In this document: piece by piece, positions 6,920 to 8,297 of the stretch
Layout: every line of letters begins with the position of its first letter
Position numbering within the stretch: position 1 is the first letter of the stretch
Origin: Calditrichota bacterium
GTDB taxonomy: Bacteria > Calditrichota > Calditrichia > RBG-13-44-9 > J075
NCBI GenBank assembly: GCA_024275555.1
Contig: JAJRYW010000348.1
Span: 1-8,297 of the forward strand
DNA: 8,297 bases
Reading direction: 5' to 3'
Translations under genes and position numbers: made by a program
Notes under the pieces: model-generated
Told to the model about the DNA's origin: nothing
The model's database searches: none
What the model saw: the letters and a program-made list of their open reading frames with translations, nothing else

Positions 6920-7271
6920 GGATGTTCGGCCCTCTTCTCAGTAGATATGTGGTGAAAATGCCATCTTTATCCGCCGGTATACTGCACGGTTTTAAATTCG
7001 TTGGTCATCCCAGCTCTCCTTCCCTGCACCGCGGAAAACCTTAAACTTTACAGATCAACAAGCATTGCGGGGGTACACCGCCCTTGTCATGGAAACGCTT
7101 CCCGGTGGTATATGCTTTCCCAGTACGGATAACTTTCTTGACGAATGGATTAAACAAGACATCCAACCCTTGCCGTCGTGCGCTTTCCCGGCAGATTTTC
7201 ATCTTGATTTTTGCCTGGGTGAACCATAAACTGAGAAATGGAAACTACGGTAAGAGCTAAGTAATCTTTTT
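6920..7271. other. 352-bp stretch without a confident gene
   Basis: No recognised gene, RNA or repeat. A weak TGAGGA/TTCTCA stem right after coaD lacks a T-tract. Two short open frames overlap on opposite strands: a 53-codon minus ORF (7202 down to 7041, beginning MKICRESARRQGLDV, basic) and an open plus frame ending at 7229 (about 46 aa from ATG 7089). Neither has a good ribosome binding site or a recognisable family, and at most one can be coding. This may be decayed gene debris at the border between the housekeeping operon and the accessory vapBC region. The last 70 bp hold the likely vapB promoter. Confidence 0.5.
7204..7232 (+). promoter_or_regulatory. Probable promoter of the vapBC operon
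   Basis: TTGATT (7204-7209), a 17-bp spacer and TAAACT (7227-7232), with the antitoxin's first ATG 40 bp further on. The -10 hexamer and the spacing are identical to the promoter at 1997-2025, which supports both. No operator palindrome for autoregulation by the toxin-antitoxin complex was evident, though such autoregulation is usual for VapBC. Confidence 0.45.
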
Positions 7272-7583
7272 ATGAAGAGAAAGGCCATGAAAATCTCCAA
7301 TCCAGGCTCCTCTCCCCAGGGAGGTATGGATATCAGGCAGTTTGTTGAAAAGCTATCCATTAAAGAGTTATTGGAATTGGAAGAGCTTATTTTACGAGTT
7401 ATCAAAAAAAAGATAGAGTCGGAAAACGGGGGACGATTAAGCCAAAAAGAACAGGACGGCTGGAAAGAGGATTTCTTAAACATCTCTGTATGGTCGCATC
7501 TTGATAACACAAACGAGGTGAAGGTTTCCGCATGGAAGATCGAAGAATTGTCGCGGACACTTCGGTACTTATTGAGTTTTTAA
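7272..7583 (+). CDS. VapB-type antitoxin
   Basis: A 103-aa, highly charged small protein directly upstream of and overlapping a vapC gene. The first half has a helical segment IRQFVEKLSIKELLELEELI; the second half, with WKEDFLNISVW and a final VSAWKIEEL, is the kind of C-terminal tail that wraps around PIN toxins in this antitoxin group, as I recall it. The start is uncertain: ATGs at 7272, 7287 and 7326 are in frame. 7326 (MDIRQF) best fits antitoxin length, but GGAGG is only one base before it and lies in a short CTCC/GGAG hairpin; 7287 has AGAAAGG close upstream. The frame runs 52 bp into vapC, about ten residues past the WKIEEL tail where relatives tend to stop, suggesting loss of the original stop. 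The gene looks intact although its toxin is broken. Confidence 0.6.
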   Translation: MKRKAMKISNPGSSPQGGMDIRQFVEKLSIKELLELEELILRVIKKKIESENGGRLSQKEQDGWKEDFLNISVWSHLDNTNEVKVSAWKIEELSRTLRYLLSF

Positions 7584-7863
7584 GAAAGAGAAATAGAAAA
7601 AATCACTCCTTTGGCAGTTAAAAGAGAATAATTACTCGATAGTCATTTCAGCAATTACCATTTTCGAGCTGTATGCGGGAGCGGAAACGGAACAGCATTA
7701 TGACGATTTGGTGAAGTTGTTGAAATAGTTAGAAGTTGTCAGTTTTACCGAAGAAATAGCAAGGAATTCAGGAAAAATTTACCGGGAATTAAAGAAGAAA
7801 AATAGCATCATAGAATTTAGAGATATATTTATAGGGGCAATGGCAATCGAGTTTGATTTGCCT

Positions 7864-7967
7864 TTAGCCCCTTTCGGGGTCTTATTCGACTCCCGGCCGG
7901 CCGGGATTGTCGATTTACTCTGTCGAAGACACCCCGGCCGGCCGGGGACCGAAGTGTGCGAAAGCAC
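7864..7967 (+). repeat. Unit 1 of the tandem element (104 bp with leading TTAG)
   Basis: Shared with unit 2 in the same order: TTAGCCCCTTTCGGGGTCTTA, then TTGTCGATTT, then CTGTCGAAGACA, then ACCGAAGTGTGCGAAAGCAC. It differs from unit 2 by two GC-only palindromes placed at the two variable positions (7891-7906 and 7932-7947). Confidence 0.85.
7891..7947. repeat. Pair of GGCCGGCC palindromes able to form a long stem
   Basis: 7891-7906 is a perfect 16-bp palindrome (TCCCGGCCGGCCGGGA) and 7932-7947 another (CCCCGGCCGGCCGGGG). They share a 14-bp core and so can pair with each other across 26-27 nt that contain TGTCGA and the TGTC-GAA-GACA hairpin. They occur only in unit 1. Confidence 0.8.
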
Positions 7968-8058
7968 TTAGCCCCTTTCGGGGTCTTAATCAACAATCTT
8001 TTGTCGATTTTGTTCTGTCGAAGACAGCTTACTTTTGCACCGAAGTGTGCGAAAGCAC
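7968..8058 (+). repeat. Unit 2 of the tandem element (91 bp with leading TTAG)
   Basis: Carries the same four conserved blocks as unit 1, but its two variable positions hold unrelated AT-rich sequence (CAACAATCTT and GCTTACTTTTGC). Local stems can form: CTGTC-GAA-GACAG at 8015-8027, AACAA with TTGTT, and GTCTT with AAGAC, plus the terminal hairpins. A TTAG (8059-8062) follows before vapC resumes. Confidence 0.85.
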
Positions 8059-8129
8059 TTAGTAACTCTTAACGAAAAGCATTTCAAAAGAATAGAAAAA
8101 TTGAAATTGCTGAAAATAGAGAGCAGATA

Positions 8130-8152
8130 AACTGACGGTTCGGTTATTTTTT
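8130..8152 (+). terminator. Probable Rho-independent terminator of vapBC
   Basis: A six-pair stem AACTGA (8130-8135) with TCGGTT (8140-8145), one G-T wobble, a CGGT loop, and then A followed by six T residues (8147-8152). It starts at the last base of the vapC stop codon. The stem is short, so strength is uncertain. Confidence 0.5.
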
Positions 8153-8297
8153 GGCCGGTTTTCGAAAATCTTGGTGATTTCCTATTCAGAAGTTCTCGTT
8201 TGGGGAAAATTCATGCTTGGCCACAGTTTCATACACAGAACCTTTGGTTTTACGTGGAAATCAATCGAGGACTCTCCAACTGGTAAGTTTCCGGATG
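8153..8297. other. Right-edge sequence without a confident gene
   Basis: Nothing recognised. A frame opens at ATG 8213 (MLGHSFIHRTFGFTWKSIED) and is still open at the right edge, 28 codons later, with GGGGA eight or so bases before it. It could be the start of a gene, but the stretch is too short to judge. Confidence 0.3.

Larger units (their letters stand above)
7864..8062. mobile_element. Tandem hairpin-rich miniature element inserted in vapC, bounded by TTAG
   Basis: The vapC reading frame stops at ...DLPL (codon TTA at 7864-7866) and resumes at VTLNEKHF (GTA at 8062). The extra 195 bp are two copies of one unit, and TTAG is present at 7864-7867, 7968-7971 and 8059-8062, that is at both ends and between the copies. 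Each unit begins with a CCCCTTTCGGGG hairpin and ends with a GTGCGAAAGCAC hairpin (GAAA loop). The insert holds no transposase. The geometry (terminal hairpins beside a fixed tetranucleotide) resembles non-autonomous, palindrome-associated elements of the IS200/IS605 or REP type; the TTAG could equally be a 4-bp target duplication. The insert length is a multiple of three, but unit 1 reads into an in-frame TAG at 7969-7971. Confidence 0.7.
7532..8130 (+). pseudogene. vapC: vapC, PIN-domain ribonuclease toxin, broken by frameshift, nonsense codon and a 195-bp insertion
   Basis: ATG at 7532 begins MEDRRIVADTSVLIEFLRKR, with the first PIN acidic residue in ADTSVLIEF. The frame is lost at an A-run (7597-7602); adding one A gives KKSLLWQLKENNYSIVIS and the ITIFELYAGAE block with the second acidic residue. 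An in-frame TAG at 7726-7728 (probably CAG before) interrupts KLLK-LEVVSF. The frame goes on through FRDIFIGAMAIEFDLPL (third acidic residue), is split by the insertion 7867-8061, and resumes as VTLNEKHFKRIEKL, ending at TAA 8128-8130. With one A restored and the insert removed, the gene would encode about 134 aa, the normal size for VapC, an Mg-dependent endoribonuclease that cleaves tRNA or rRNA. Three independent lesions mean no active toxin is made from this copy. All key motifs are still readable, so the decay is recent. Confidence 0.85.

Noticed and set aside
6920..6950. Terminator after coaD
   Set aside because: The only stem available is weak, has a long loop, and is not followed by a T-tract.
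7041..7202. 53-aa minus-strand ORF as a gene
   Set aside because: No Shine-Dalgarno, no recognisable family, and an equally open frame lies on the opposite strand; kept only as a note in the intergenic entry.
7779..7967. Minus-strand 62-aa open frame
   Set aside because: It spans the junction between decayed vapC and the inserted element and is a product of that junction.
7867..7982. CCCCTTTCGGGG hairpins as Rho-independent terminators
   Set aside because: No T-tract follows either copy; they are better explained as terminal hairpins of the repeated unit.
7864..8062. CRISPR array or integron attC site
   Set aside because: There are only two units of unequal length with internally variable segments rather than short repeats and uniform spacers, and the attC core consensus GTTRRRY is absent at the boundaries.

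Overview
The window looks like chromosomal DNA from a free-living bacterium, probably in or near the FCB assemblage (Calditrichota or Ignavibacteriota are my best guesses). The reasons are a long pilin-like/PilM-like operon next to rsmD-coaD, an N-terminal zinc-finger polysaccharide deacetylase, strong GGAGG ribosome binding sites, and a VapBC pair of a style common in those phyla. This placement is inference; there is no rRNA or other marker gene here.

Layout. On the minus strand, 1-861 is the first 287 codons of a membrane-anchored polysaccharide deacetylase that runs off the left edge and is missing from a simple closed-ORF list. An AT-rich divergent spacer (862-1079) separates it from a plus-strand Est30-like carboxylesterase (1080-1871). 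After a 225-bp spacer with a strong sigma70-type promoter (TTGACA-N17-TAAACT) comes a tight five-gene operon: a 572-aa protein with a type IV prepilin-like N terminus, a degenerate PilM-like actin-fold protein, a PilN/PilO-like single-pass membrane protein with an apparently duplicated periplasmic domain, then the housekeeping genes rsmD and coaD. Gaps are 8, 21 and 7 bp, followed by a 4-bp overlap.

The right part (6920-8297) is accessory. A 352-bp stretch without a confident gene leads to a VapB-type antitoxin gene with its own promoter and a vapC toxin pseudogene. vapC carries three separate lesions: a frameshift in an A-run, an in-frame TAG, and a 195-bp insertion. The insertion is two tandem copies (about 104 and 91 bp) of a hairpin-rich unit, each bounded by TTAG. 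Removing it exactly rejoins the toxin reading frame. It resembles a palindrome-associated miniature element of IS200/IS605 type, but it has no transposase and its family is not proven. A terminator-like hairpin follows the vapC stop.

The two most interesting things are (i) the minimal type IV pilus/type II secretion-like inner-membrane module (giant pilin-like protein, PilM-like, PilN/O-like) without ATPase, PilC or secretin in view, placed in one operon with rsmD-coaD, and (ii) the tandem TTAG-bounded hairpin element in vapC.
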